From Calliopum simillimum (lineage: Eukaryota > Arthropoda > Insecta > Diptera > Lauxaniidae): DNA of 64,000 nucleotides. This document shows positions 20,113 through 31,933 of this stretch, piece after piece; the stretch's first letter is position 1; each line of letters opens with the position of its first letter. Where the stretch lies: the NCBI GenBank assembly GCA_951812925.1, contig OX638368.1, positions 79,776,909 to 79,840,908 of the forward strand, given 5' to 3'. The notes below the pieces were generated by a model. The model saw only the letters and a list, made by a program, of their open reading frames with translations. It did not search any database and was not told where the DNA came from. The position numbers and the translations under genes were made by a program.

Positions 20113-20926
20113 ATACCCTACACCCAGGGTATATTCACTTTGTCCTTCCGTTTGTAACGCAAAGAAGGAGGCGTGGCAGGTATAGAAAAGTATATATACT
20201 CTTGATCAGCGTCACCTTCTGAGACGATTTAGCCATGTCCGTCTGTCTGGCTGGCTGGGTGGCTGTGTGTGGAAATAAATTTTTTTGAAAAACTGAGTAA
20301 GATAATTCAATGAAATTTGGTACACTGGATCCATCGTCACAGTTAGCTCGTGGGATTGAAAACGAGCGAAATCGGTCAACGGACACGCCTACCGCCCATA
20401 CAAAAAATGTATTCAAAATGAAACTTTAGGAGGATTTTTCACGACAATGCAACCAAAATACACATAAATACTAGGAATTGTAAGCGAAAGCTCTGAGAAA
20501 AAACTTTGCGAAATCGAACAAGAGGGCGTGGCACCCCCCTTATAAGCAAAAGCTTCAAAACGCTATACTGAAACGTTTTTTGAGATAATCGAACTAAATT
20601 TTATTTAGATACTAAGAGCTATAAGTGCAAGGTCTGAGTAAGAACTGGATGAAATCGAACAAGAGGGCATGGCACCTCCCATATAAGCAAAAGTTTTAAA
20701 ATATACTGAAAGAGTTTTTTGAAATAATCACACTAAATTTCACCCAAATAATAAGGACTATAAATTCACGCTTTGAGCTTAAATCAGACGAACTCGAACC
20801 AAATTTCCCTTAGACACTAAGAACTATAAATGCAAGCTCTGAGCAAAATCTGGGTGAACTCGGACAAACGCCGTCTTGGCACCTCCCACATAAGCAAAAT
20901 TTTCAAAATACTGCAGTGTAGGGTAT
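20113..20926 (+). repeat. DINE-1/mini-me-like dispersed repeat, copy B
   Basis: Same architecture as copy A: ATACCCTACAC start, GTGTAGGGTAT end, a GTCTGTCTGG microsatellite core (about 20238-20268), then repeated 'gagggcgtggcacc' units. It also contains a segment missing from copy A between the microsatellite and 'ttagctcgtgggattgaaaa'. Confidence 0.7.
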
Positions 20927-20966
20927 TTAATGTTTAGCCAGGGCAAAGATTACACCCTTACCAGTT

Positions 20967-21584
20967 CATATTTTGTAATAAGCTTTAAGATTCGCTATAA
21001 CTTCTTTAATTTCAACAATTTGAGGAAACTTCACAGAGATGAATTTTATGATTTTTTTGTAGGCTTCAATTATTTAAGGTGTCCTTGGTACCTTAGTGTG
21101 GTAGAAACTGAGATAATAAGTACAACTAGTCGAAAAAAAAAAATCTGAGATAAATCACTTCTATGAATGAAATGTAGCCCATGTCAAAACATTTACAATG
21201 ATATACTATACTTGTTGATCGGACGTCAAATGGCGGAGATATGAGAAAACAAAACCGCATCGAATTTAGAGGCCGAAAAAAATATTTTTTCCTTAAAATT
21301 CTTTCAATATTAGCTTTCAACCTGGGGCGGTCATTCGAACTTTTTTGTTTTGTATGGGGGTCGATACTATCTAGTGTACATACGCCACTTTTTGACGTTT
21401 TGACTTAAGACTTCTACTCTAGGTTTTGAATCATTATATTTTAAATAAACTAAGATCTGAGCACCTTAATTTGGAAAAAATAGGTGTAGTGGCAATTTAT
21501 ATAGGAATCGATAGCTTAGGATATGTTTATTAAGAGTCCATCAGTCTGCCGTGCTAAATCGGTTGAATCGGTATGTGAACATCC
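20967..21584. other. Unassigned sequence, no gene seen
   Basis: No domain-bearing frame. The text has the 'gcggagatatgagaaaac' style of degenerate dispersed repeats but no boundary that I can fix. Confidence 0.4.
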
Positions 21585-22030
21585 TAAAAGTTTGCATAAA
21601 TCAGTTTTTTGAAAATATCTCGATAATGGTTTATTATATGGAAAAATAAATGTTGGGCGACAAATTGTAGTTCATAAAATTTCGTATAGAAAATCGTAAA
21701 AGTTGTATTCGTACGACTTACAGTTTTCCCGAGTTACGAAATTATGGTCTACCATTTTTCTATAGAAATATCCGTTGGCGAGATATTTGCCAAAAACAGA
21801 TTTTCGCAACCTTTGACCTTGAATAACGTTTTATGCGCACACAATTTCGCAATGGACTTTTCACCCTTTATTTTGCATTGCATTAATTAAGGTTATTCTG
21901 GTAAAAAAAATTGTGCCTGCATAAAAAGTTATTCAAAGGTTGCGAAAATCAGTTTTTGGCAAATATCTCGCCAACGGTTACTTCTATGGAAAAATGTTGG
22001 GCCACAATTTCGTAACTCGCAAAATTACGT
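21585..22030. repeat. Inverted repeat (palindromic dispersed element)
   Basis: 'ggcgagatatttgccaaaaa' with 'gcaaccttt' at about 21776-21818 is mirrored by 'aaaggttgcgaaaatcag' and 'ggcaaatatctcgccaacg' at about 21934-21978, with the centre near 21870. A diverged direct copy of the right arm precedes it at about 21598-21705. Related sequence lies at 205-295. No terminal motif or TSD was fixed. Confidence 0.6.
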
Positions 22031-22290
22031 GTCAATTAGCTTATAAGCTTTTACAACTACGAAAGATAGTTATTAGTCTTAACCAGTGTTTAAATTTCTA
22101 CAGTCGAAGTAGCAAAAGTCGCAAAATTTTGCTATTTTAAGTAGCAGCTACTCGCACGATTTCAAAATAAAGTGCTGCTTAAACTTCTGCTTGCAAAAAT
22201 TAAACAAGTCGAAGTCAAAGCACACGCAAAAATCCACAGTTGACAAAATACGAAGCACTTATTTTTTAACAACTTCGACAGTTGCAGAGA

Positions 22291-22961
22291 GGCGTTAGGA
22301 AATAACGCCCAAGGAAATAACGCCCAAAAAAAAAACGAAATAACGCCCAAATTATTTTCATATAAATTTGGGCGATAATCATTTTGGAAATAACGCCCAA
22401 AAATGTGGGCTTTATTTCGTTTTTTTTGGGCGTTATTTCCTTTTTTTTTTAAAAAACGAAATAACGCCCAAAAAAAAAATGAAATAACGCCCAAAAAATA
22501 AAATGACGTAATAACGCCCAATATAAAAAACGAAATAACGCCCAAAAATATGAAATAACGCCCAAAATCAAAAACGAAATAACGCCAAAATTATTTTCAT
22601 ATAAATTTGGGCGATAATCATTTTGGAAATAACGCCCAAAATTTATTTGTATGAAAATAATTTGGGCGTTATTTCGTTTTTCGTTTTTGGGCGTTATTTA
22701 ATTTTTTAAAAATAAAACGAAATAACGCCCAAAAAAACGAAATAAAGCCCAAATTTTTGGGCGTTATTTCCAAAATGATTATCGCCCAAATTTATATGAA
22801 AATAATTTGGGCGTTATTTCGTTTTTGTTTTTGGGCGTTATTTCATATTTTTTGGGCGTTATTTCGTTTTTTATTTTGGGCGTTATTACGTCATTTTATT
22901 TTTGGGCGTTATTTCGTTTTTTTTTTGGGCGTTATTTCCTTGGGCGTTATTTCCTAACGCC
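22291..22961. mobile_element. Foldback-like element built of GGGCGTTATTTC repeats
   Basis: The 671-base element starts GGCGTTAGGAAATAACGCCC and ends with its reverse complement. A perfect 9 bp duplication, TTGCAGAGA, flanks it (22282-22290 and 22962-22970). Nearly the whole element is made of GGGCGTTATTTC or its complement, separated by short A/T tracts, with the halves forming one long hairpin plus an internal 'tataaatttgggcgataatc' block. 9 bp TSDs are typical of FoldBack and Mutator-like elements. There is no coding capacity; minus- and plus-strand frames here are repeat translations. Confidence 0.92.
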
Positions 22962-22962
22962 T

Positions 22963-23105
22963 TGCAGAGAGTATAAATAAGGTATAGAGGTGGAGTTCGA
23001 TCGAGCATGTCAATCGAACAAAAAGACCACGAACGCAGAGAGTATAAATAAGGTATAGAGGTGGAGTTCGATCGAGCATGTCAATCGAACAAAAAGACCA
23101 CGAAC
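22963..23105 (+). repeat. 71 bp tandem duplication with a TATA-like motif
   Basis: 'gcagagagtataaataaggt' to 'aaaaagaccacgaa' occurs twice in a row (starts 22963 and 23034). Each copy has TATAAATA. The right arm of the palindrome has one shortened copy (about 28103-28165) lacking 'gagcatgtcaat', so the duplication arose after the arms formed or was lost from one arm. Confidence 0.8.
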
Positions 23106-23650
23106 ATTTATTGAGGTATGAGAACTCTCTACTTCAAGGTCAAATTAATTTTTATGAGTGCAAAGATGTGGCACTCTTTTAAGCGAAATTCATTTTTTAG
23201 CTGCCAAGTGATCATAAAAAATAGCAAGTGGATTTCTTTAAGAAAAACCAAAATATGTAAAAAAAATAAACATTACCTAACTCATTCACACATGCGCAGT
23301 TTAATCTGCAGACCATTTGCATTTCATTCCCTCCTACGTAGCAGTTGTTGTATTTGAAATTGTCTTTTCTTGTTGTTGGTATATTTTGTTTGCAGGTTTT
23401 TTTGCTATATGATCGTAAATGGTTTTTTTCTCAGAAGAAGTTTGTATTTTCATTTGTTGTTGCTTTTTTTGTCTGTTTATACAAATCCTTTTGAAGCAAA
23501 AAACAAATATAACCGGTGCGCAGGAAATTGAATAGGGTCAAAATTAATAAATTAAACATTGTTTTTACACCCTACACTTAGGTTACATTCACTTTCTCCA
23601 ATCGTTTGAGACGCAGAGAATGAGCCGTTTTAGGTTTAGAAAATTATTAA

Positions 23651-24375
23651 AGGTAGGCGGGTATCGGTAGAACACCGTTAAATGTAAGATTCTGAACTAC
23701 TTTTCTTAGTTCCATTTTTAGAAACTCCCAAAACGAACGGAGATATAGCCATCGGAAGATCGAGATAAAGCTTTATGAAAACGGGTATAAGTTCAGAACT
23801 CCTTGATGCATTTTAATAATATTGGTATCGTTTCAAAGGTATTTTAATTGGCTTCAAAATCGGAACACAAAACTTTAAAATCCGTGTGATTTTCGAAATA
23901 TGGCGAATTTTCGGTGTTATTGTAATGTTTTGCGAATTCTCATGAAAATATCTTTGTTTTACTTTTTAGTTTTTCTATAAAAAAATGCGCGAGTGAAGGA
24001 AATCAAAGACAAATTGCATATCAGAAGACAGGAAATAGATTAGGCATTCATATTTTGTTACCAAAGTTATGAGTTAATAAGAGTTTTTGAAAAAAACTTG
24101 TCAAAATTTTCGAAAACTCGCCATACCTCAAAAAGCTTGACTCGGATTTAAAACTTAACTGCAACAATTTTGTAGCCAATTAAAATAACTTTCGTATGAC
24201 ACCAATATTATTAAAATCCATTAAGGGATTCGCAACTGAAACCAGTTTTGATAAAGCTATGTCCCAACCTTCCGATGACTATATCTCCGTTTCGGAAAAT
24301 GATACTAAGAAAAGTAGTTCCGAATAGTCCCAAGATTTTTACATTTTCCGGTGTTCTAACGATTCCCGCTTACCC
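23651..24375. repeat. Nested inverted-repeat element in the left arm
   Basis: Termini 'aggtaggcgggtatcggtag' and the complement of 'gggtaagcgggaatcgttag' (right end) are inverted and continue inward with 'gaactacttttcttagt' in both. The arms are diverged by roughly 15%. A mirror copy lies at 26836-27563 in the other arm of the giant palindrome, so it predates the arm duplication or was copied by conversion. Confidence 0.75.
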
Positions 24376-26377
24376 TGTATATACTCATTAATAAATCGTT
24401 TGAATTAAAATGCAAATTTTCAGAGGTACACTGAACTTTTATTGTGTGCGGTATAGGGTACATAATATTTCGCTTTATTCTTCATTTTTTGTTTGCTGCT
24501 GCGGGGATTGTTTTTTTTTTTTTTTTTTTTGATTCTATGAATGGTTTTTTTTATTTTGTTGTTGGAACGATGGTTTTGTTCATTTGCAACTATGTTGCCA
24601 AATTTCGAAAAGAACAAAGAAATATATTTTAAAATTTTGATTACATGCTCATATTACAAAAATGGTCTAAGTGATATATTCTTTGTTTCAAGATATATAA
24701 AGGCTTGCATTAAATAAATTAAAAGATAAATATATGACAGTTATAAAATATTTAGTTGTTGGCTGTGATCATCTCACTTTTTTCGAAATTTGCAGTTGGG
24801 TTCTCTGATTTTTATAAAAATTCACAGAGATGTTCTAAGTGCTTAGCATGGAGAACTCTCATTATTAGTTTTGCGAAAAAAATTTTTTTTCCAAGTTATG
24901 GGCATGGAAGTTCAGAGTGTCCAAGTGGTGTTTTTGCGAAAAATCGATGCAATTTTTGTTTTTAAGTCCCGCCATTTTGTCAAAAATAAATTTTTAAAAT
25001 TTTTGTTTTCGGATTCTTGTAGCATTTTAAACGTTAATTTATTTTCCATTTTTAAATTTCAAAAATTTTGTAAATTTACAAAATGGCGGCCATTTTTTGA
25101 AAAATCTTAAAAGTTGATTATCTCAAAATGATATCTTTTTAATTTTTTTATTTTTTTTTTTACAAAAAGGTGAATGAAATACAAACATTTTGTAGAAGAC
25201 TTGTTTTGCGCTAAATGGCTGTGAGAGCCACAGGAATTTTTTTTCTAAAAAGTCACGTGACAATTTTTTTAACTTTGTTTTGTGCTTTCATTTACACCCA
25301 CTAGGTGGCCAAAAAAAAAATTTCAAAGTACAAGGACATAACTTCCATTACTTAGAAAATAGAAGCTATACCAAAAAACCACTATTTCCTATATGAATCA
25401 TAAAAATAAGTATTGACGAAATGACTGCCATGTTTTGAAAAATCTTAAAAATCAATTTTCCAAAAATAAAAAAAAAATTTTTTTTCTTAAAATTTTTTTT
25501 AAGGAAATCTTTTGAAAGGTTATGATGAACATTCGTTTTTCAAAACACTTACGTAAAAAAAAATTAAAAAAAAATTTTTTCTGGAAAATTGATTTTTAAG
25601 ATTTTTCAAAACATGGCCGTCATTTCGTCAATACTTATTTTTATGATTCATATAGGAAATAGTGGTTTTTTGGTATAGCTTCTATTTTCTAAGTAATGGA
25701 AGTTATGTCCTTGTACTTTGAAATTTTTTTTTTGGCCACCTAGTGGGTGTAAATGAAAGCACAAAACAAAGTTAAAAAAATTGTCACGTGACTTTTTAGA
25801 AAAAAAATTCCTGTGGCTCTCACAGCCATTTAGCGCAAAACAAGTCTTCTACAAAATGTTTGTATTTCATTCACCTTTTTGTAAAAAAAAAAATAAAAAA
25901 ATTAAAAAGATATTATTTTGAGATAATCAACTTTTAAGATTTTTCAAAAAATGGCCGCCATTTTGTAAATTTACAAAATTTTTGAAATTTAAAAATGGAA
26001 AATAAATTAACGTTTAAAATGCTACAAGAATCCGAAAACAAAAATTTTAAAAATTTATTTTTGACAAAATGGCGGGACTTAAAAACAAAAATTGCATCGA
26101 TTTTTCGCAAAAACACCACTTGGACACTCTGAACTTCCATGCCCATAACTTGGAAAAAAAATTTTTTTTCGCAAAACTAATAATGAGAGTTCTCCATGCT
26201 AATCACTTGGAACATCTCTGTGAATTTTTATAAAAATCAGAGAACCCAACTGCAAATTTCGAAAAAAGTGAGATGATCACAGCCAACAACTAAATATTTT
26301 ATAACTGTCATATATTTATCTTTTAATTTATTTAATGCAAGCCTTTATATATCTTGAAACAAAGAATATATCACTTA

Positions 26378-26697
26378 GACCATTTTTGTAATATGAGCAT
26401 GAAATCAAAATTTTAAAATATATTTCTTTGTTCTTTTCGAAATTTGGCAACATAGTTGCAAATGAACAAAACCATCGTTCCAACAACAAAATAAAAAAAA
26501 CCATTCATAGAATCAAAAAAAAAAAAAAAAAAAAACGTAGACCATTTTTGTAATATGAGCATGAAATCAAAATTTTATAAATATATTTCTTTGTTCTTTT
26601 CGAAATTTGGCAACATAGTTGCAAATGAACAAAACCATCGTTCCAACAACAAAATAAAAAAAACCATTCATAGAATCAAAAAAAAAAAAAAAAAAAA
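26378..26697. repeat. 160 bp tandem duplication in the right arm
   Basis: The stretch from 'tagaccatttttgtaatatg' to a poly(A) run occurs twice (about 26378-26535 and 26538-26697). The left arm has one copy. The A-run at the junction (over 20 A) suggests slippage or unequal exchange in this arm. Confidence 0.8.
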
Positions 26698-26835
26698 AAA
26701 CAATCCCCGCAGCAGCAAACAAAAAATGAAGAATAAAGCGAAATATTATGTACCCTATACCGCACACAATAAAAGTTCAGTGTACCTCTGAAAATTTGCA
26801 TTTTAATTCAAACGATTTATTAATGAGTATATACA

Positions 26836-27563
26836 GGGTAAGCGGGAATCGTTAGAACACCGGAAAATGTAAAAATCTTGGGACTATTCGGAACTACTTT
26901 TCTTAGTATCATTTTCCGAAACGGAGATATAGTCATCGGAAGGTTGGGACATAGCTTTATCAAAACTGGTTTCAGTTGCGAATCCCTTAATGGATTTTAA
27001 TAATATTGGTGTCATACGAAAGTTATTTTAATTGGCTACAAAATTGTTGCAGTTAAGTTTTAAATCCGAGTCAAGCTTTTTGAGGTATGGCGAGTTTTCG
27101 AAAATTTTGACAAGTTTTTTTTTTCAAAAACTCTTATTAACTCATAACTTTGGTAACAAAATATGAATGCCTAATCTATTTCCTGTCTTCTGATATGCAA
27201 TTTGTCTTTGATTTCCTTCACTCGCGCATTTTTTTATAGAAAAACTAAAAAGTAAAACAAAGATATTTTCATGAGAATTCGCAAAACATTACAATAACAC
27301 CGAAAATTCGCCATATTTCGAAAATCACACGGATTTTAAAGTTTTGTGTTCCGATTTTGAAGCCAATTAAAATACCTTTGAAACGATACCAATATTATTA
27401 AAATGCATCAAGGAGTTCTGAACTTATACCGGTTTTTATAAAGCTATATCTCGATCTTCCGATGGCTATATCTCCGTTCGTTTTGGGAATTTCTAAAAAT
27501 GGAACTAAGAAAAGTAGTTCAGAATCTTACATTTAACGGTGTTCTACCGATACCCGCCTACCT
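26836..27563. repeat. Nested inverted-repeat element in the right arm
   Basis: Mirror image of 23651-24375, starting 'gggtaagcgggaatcgttag' and ending 'taccgatacccgcctacc'. Point differences from the left-arm copy are few (for example ttctga to aactta context 'accggttt' for 'acgggtat'). Confidence 0.75.
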
Positions 27564-28314
27564 TTTATAATTTTCTAAACCTAAAACGGCTCATTCTCTG
27601 CGTCTCAAACGATTGGAGAAAGTGAATGTAACCTAAGTGTAGGGTGTAAAAACAATGTTTAATTTATTAATTTTGACCCTATTCAATTTCCTGCGCGCCG
27701 GTTATATTTGTTTTTTGCTTCAAAAGGATTTGTATAAACAGACAAAAAAAGCAACAACAAATGAAAATACAAACTTCTTCTGAGAAAAAAACCATTTACG
27801 ATCATATAGCAAAAAAACCTGCAAACAAAATATACCAACAACAAGAAAAGACAATTTCAAATACAACAACTGCTACGTAGGAGGGAATGAAATGCAAATG
27901 GTCTGCAGATTAAACTGCGCATGTGTGAATGAGTTAGGTAATGTTTATTTTTTTTACATATTTTGGTTTTTCTTAAAGAAATCCACTTGCTATTTTTTAT
28001 GATCACTTGGCAGCTAAAAAATGAATTTCGCTTAAAAGAGTGCCACATCTTTGCACTCATAAAAATTAATTTGACCTTGAAGTAGAGAGTTCTCATACCT
28101 CAATAAATGTTCGTGGTCTTTTTGTTCGATCGAACTCCACCTCTATACCTTATTTATACTCTCAGTTTATACTCTCTGCAGCAGCTCGTCAACTTATTAA
28201 GTCGAAAAACAGTTGTAGATTATGATCATTCGCAACCTGAAATGGTCCGTCTCAAGAATTTTATTTTTTTTTACATATTCAGTGAATGTCTCATATTTTC
28301 TAAATGGTCTTAAC

Positions 28315-28738
28315 AATTGTAATCAGAATTTTTGAGCCAGTCTAAGCCTCAATTTGGCAGCACTAAAATTTGCTCAGTTTTACAACTACGAGAGCTGTTC
28401 GAAATCCACTGAATTGTTACTTACAATTCAGAACATAATGGCTAATTCTTACTTCCTTTAAAAACTATCATTCTTTCTATTTGGACAACGATACACATCA
28501 CACATGTAACCGCATAGTACAAATCGGAAAGGTATTTTTTTAATTAAAAAGATAAAAAATAATATTCAAGGCGATTATCGGAATAATCAAAATTTGTAAT
28601 ATCAAACAGAATTTGGAAAAGGTAAAACCATATCCCTTTATGGGTTAACACTCAGTTTTGTTAAATTTCATTTTTATTTTTTTTGTATCGGTATATTGAT
28701 ATTTGCGCAATTTTGTTGCTAGCATTGCAACTACAAGA
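28315..28738. other. Unassigned sequence, no gene seen
   Basis: No coding domain or repeat boundary recognised. Confidence 0.4.
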
Positions 28739-29440
28739 CACGGTGTGCCTTAACCCGTTCTAAATCGGACGTCGTAGCACATCAAATTTTTTTCCAGATT
28801 CTGCTTACTTATAGTTCAAATGATGTATAAAAAAATTTTCACTCGTGACTCCTTGACTAAATTTTGAGATAATCGCTTTTCCAATTGGGGCATTTTCCCA
28901 CACAAAAAGAAAAAAAAAATTTTTTTTAACTACATTAAACAAAAATTAAAGTAATCACAATCGATGTGTTTTGCGATGCTTAACGTGAATCCAACCTCAG
29001 AATTGCTCTATCGTGTATAGTTTATGAGATATTGTAGCCTAAAGACCAAAAAAAGTCGTTTTTTGCCATTTTTTGAAGCTATATAACTATGTAACATATC
29101 AGTTATTCGTCAAATGTGGCTTAAATACTTGAAAGCCTCAATCTTTTCCTTTAAAACTTAATTTAAATTATATTTATATCTTCATGCTTCTAAGAGATAT
29201 CGTAGACCGAAATATTGGCAAAACGGGTTTTTTGCAATTTTGTGCCTTTTTAGGTTAGGATATCTTTGAGGAAAAAAAGATATCAACATAATTTAAATTA
29301 GGTTTTAAAGGCAAAGATTAGGACTTTAAAGTTGTTTACCAGATTTAACGAAATTAAAATTTCTTTAATATTTTAAACATGTTCAACGAACCGACTACTT
29401 CTAAATTCAGCCGTATGCCATGCACTTAACAACAACACTC
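28739..29440 (+). mobile_element. Half copy of the CACGGYGTGCC palindromic element
   Basis: It starts CACGGTGTGCCTTAACCCG and follows the sequence of the right half of 45289-46561 in reverse, including 'cagattctgcttacttatag', 'ttgagataatcgcttttcc' and 'cgaaattaaaatttctttaa'. The match ends near 29440 after 'tgccatgcacttaacaac'. The second arm and a flanking TA are not present, so this is a truncated copy. Confidence 0.7.
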
Positions 29441-29973
29441 GGGGTTTCTTAAAGAAAAATAGAGAAAAAAAGCCCTTTTCTTTTTTTTGTTTGTTACAAC
29501 AACAATTGTGTTAAGAACGAAGAGAAAGAAAAGGTTCGTTAAATAAAGTCGGGAGGACCTAATTAAAATGGATTTGACGAGAGAGCTTTTGGTGTAGCTT
29601 AGACGCATATGTCTCCAAACTTAAAATCGAGCTTTTAAAATATATGTAATTTTGCATTACCTGTTCGTGGCTCTCTCAAATTTAGTTTGACAGCAAATGT
29701 GTTTACATTTTAGATTTTGTTTTGTCCCTTTAATATAATTTTTTCCTTTTTGAAATAACCACAGCGGTGGCTAAATAAAATTATATAAAATAGTTTTTCT
29801 ACCATAAAATTTATTTTAAGTTTGAATTTAATTCTCATTATCCTATCCTATTCCCCTTTTCAAAATTTTCTAAACAATTTAATTTAATTTTGATCGCTTT
29901 ATTTAAAGTTCTTAAAATTTATAAAAAAAAAGATTTTATTCGAAATTAAAACTACATAAAATGTTAACGTATC
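29441..29973. other. Unassigned AT-rich sequence
   Basis: No gene supported; the short minus-strand frame at 29426-29608 shows no domain. Confidence 0.4.
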
Positions 29974-29975
29974 AT

Positions 29976-31083
29976 CCCAATGTGCACAAAAACGGATGAG
30001 GATCCGTTTCGAATCCATTACGAGTTCATAAAGGTATAAAAAACGTAATCCGCGGTAAAGGATCCATTTCGAACCCGTAACGTACATCAAAAACGAATTC
30101 AAAACGCTTTGTTTGTATAAAAAAAAAAAAACACTTTGAAGCGCTTATTAGCGAATAAAAAAAAATTAAATTCCGCAGTGCGGGCCCGTTTCGAATCCGA
30201 AACTTATGTAAAAACGAATTCAAAACGGATTTGCTTTTAAATATGTTAATGCTGTATATTTACAGAAAAAAACCGTTTTGATGCGCCTATTAGCAATTAA
30301 AAAATAATAAAAAGAAAAAAAAAGGAAGAAAAATAAAGGGTAAAAATCCACCTCTGGTAGGATTCGAACCTGGGCAAATCCGTTTCGATTCCGTAAATAC
30401 TTCAAATACGAACTCAAAACGGATTTGCTTTATTTAATTTTTATGATAAAAAAAATATTTTTGATTTGTTTTTTTTTTTTTCTTTTTATTTTATTGCGTA
30501 TGATTTGTTGTAAACTTTTTCAAACTCTGTTTGAAAAAATGTTTTTGATTCCAAATTTGAGTATATAACATTTTTTATCAAAAGAAGGGAAGAAAAACAA
30601 CACAGAATACTTATAAAAAAACAACAGAAATTTGTTTAATATACAAACTTTAAATCTCAACATCAAATAAGTCTACATCAGTTAAGTAAACATCATATCG
30701 GCCAATAGCCTAGTTGTCTAATGTCTCGTGGATGAAAGAGTAATACCCCGGGAGCCTGAGTTCGACTCCCAGCCGGGCTAGTAATTTTTTTTTTTTTGTT
30801 ATTTTGTTTTTTTTAATTCAAAATAAGCGCTTAACCTGTTTTCTTTTTTTTTTTATAAGCAGCATTAACATTATTAAAAGCGAATCCGTTTTGAATTCGT
30901 TTTTGATGTACGTTACAGGTTCGAAACGGATCCATAAAAGAAGAAAAAACGATTCGTTTTTTTTTTAGGAATCCTTCCCGCAAACGGATCAGTAACGGAT
31001 ACGTAACGGATTCCGTAACGGATAAAAAGAACGAAAATATGAACCCGTTACGGATCCGAAACGAGTCCGTTTGGCACACTGGG
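29976..31083 (+). mobile_element. CCCARTGTGC TIR element, copy 2
   Basis: Full copy in the same orientation as copy 1: CCCAATGTGC start, GCACACTGGG end, 2 bp duplication AT (29974-29975 and 31084-31085). It is about 95% similar to copy 1 by eye, differing mainly in A/T-run lengths. The tRNA-like segment is at about 30703-30782. Confidence 0.88.
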
Positions 31084-31085
31084 AT

Positions 31086-31713
31086 GCATAAAAACCTACA
31101 TACTTAACTATCACTAATATAACTTTGTATTTAAATTATCTAATTTCATGTTAGAATAAATATAAATTTAATCTATAAATTGTCCTGAAGTATATTAAAT
31201 AAATTTAAATATGAATCATTAAATTTACTATTTTTCCCTGAGGTATGTGGAGATAATTGACTGAGTGTTTTATGGGATCCTTAAGACAAAGTGCAATAAG
31301 GATCATGGAAGGGCGGGTTTAGAAACGCGTATCTCAGTCCATCTGGAGATACCTGTTATCTTTCCGATACATTGCAATGATTATTTTTACACATTAGTTT
31401 TCTTGACCATTTCTTTACTTTTATTGGCTACTTTTTTTATACCGATGGTTCATTTCCGGCTTACGCTTATTTTAGTTTCAGTTTCATTCTGGCATAGGGA
31501 CTCTATAATAAATTTTTGTGAGTGGGTACTTTAGAAGATTCTACCGAGAATCCCCCCAGCCGACTCCATCTGCTAGCCGAATAAATAGATGGGTCCCGCA
31601 TCGGCTAATCATACTGAAGTACAAGTGGTATAGAATATATGTAATTGTGCTTTGAGCATTAAGAATATTCAAATTTATATTTGACCTCAACTACAACCCC
31701 CGCAATCATTACA
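31086..31713. other. Spacer between two element copies, no gene called
   Basis: Unique-looking sequence of somewhat higher GC. The frame 31265-31534 (89 codons) has a hydrophobic stretch but no domain I know. 'ccgaataaatagatgggtcc' near 31580 contains AATAAA. I can only say it is not a copy of the flanking repeats. Confidence 0.4.
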
Positions 31714-31933
31714 AACCCAGTGTGCCAAACGGACTCGTTTCGAATCCGTAACGGGTTCATATTTTCGTACTTTTTATCCGTTAAGGAATCCGTTAAGGAT
31801 CTGTTACTGATCCGTCTACGGGAGGAATTCCTAAAAAAAAGCGAATCTTTTTTTCTTCTTTTATGGATTCGTTTCGAACCCGTAACGTACATCAAAAACG
31901 AATTCAAAACGAATTCGCTTTTAATAATGTTAA

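Larger units (their letters stand above)
22084..28306. mobile_element. Giant inverted-repeat element with about 2.5 kb arms
   Basis: The arms at about 22962-25460 and 25583-28170 are reverse complements over almost their entire length, with a spacer of about 120 bases. A 240-base block is identical in conceptual translation in both (23118-23357 and 27857-28096). Outer sequence (22165-22290, and 28180-28235 with 'cttattaagtcgaaaaacag') matches the short element at 35530-35816, showing the two ends belong to one family. The left end CAGTGTTTAAA is hAT-like (CAGNG); GTCTTAAC occurs at 22076-22083 and 28307-28314 and could be an 8 bp TSD, although the right terminus does not mirror the left well. 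No transposase was found. Nested in it: a foldback element (22291-22961) and an inverted-repeat element in each arm. Confidence 0.8.

Noticed and set aside
22162..22957. Frames with repeating GVISFF or WALFRF
   Set aside because: Translations of the GGGCGTTATTTC word repeat in the foldback element.
23118..28096. Identical 79-codon frames on opposite strands, and the other mirrored short frames
   Set aside because: They mirror each other because of the palindrome; there is no domain, and the frames are short and AT-driven.
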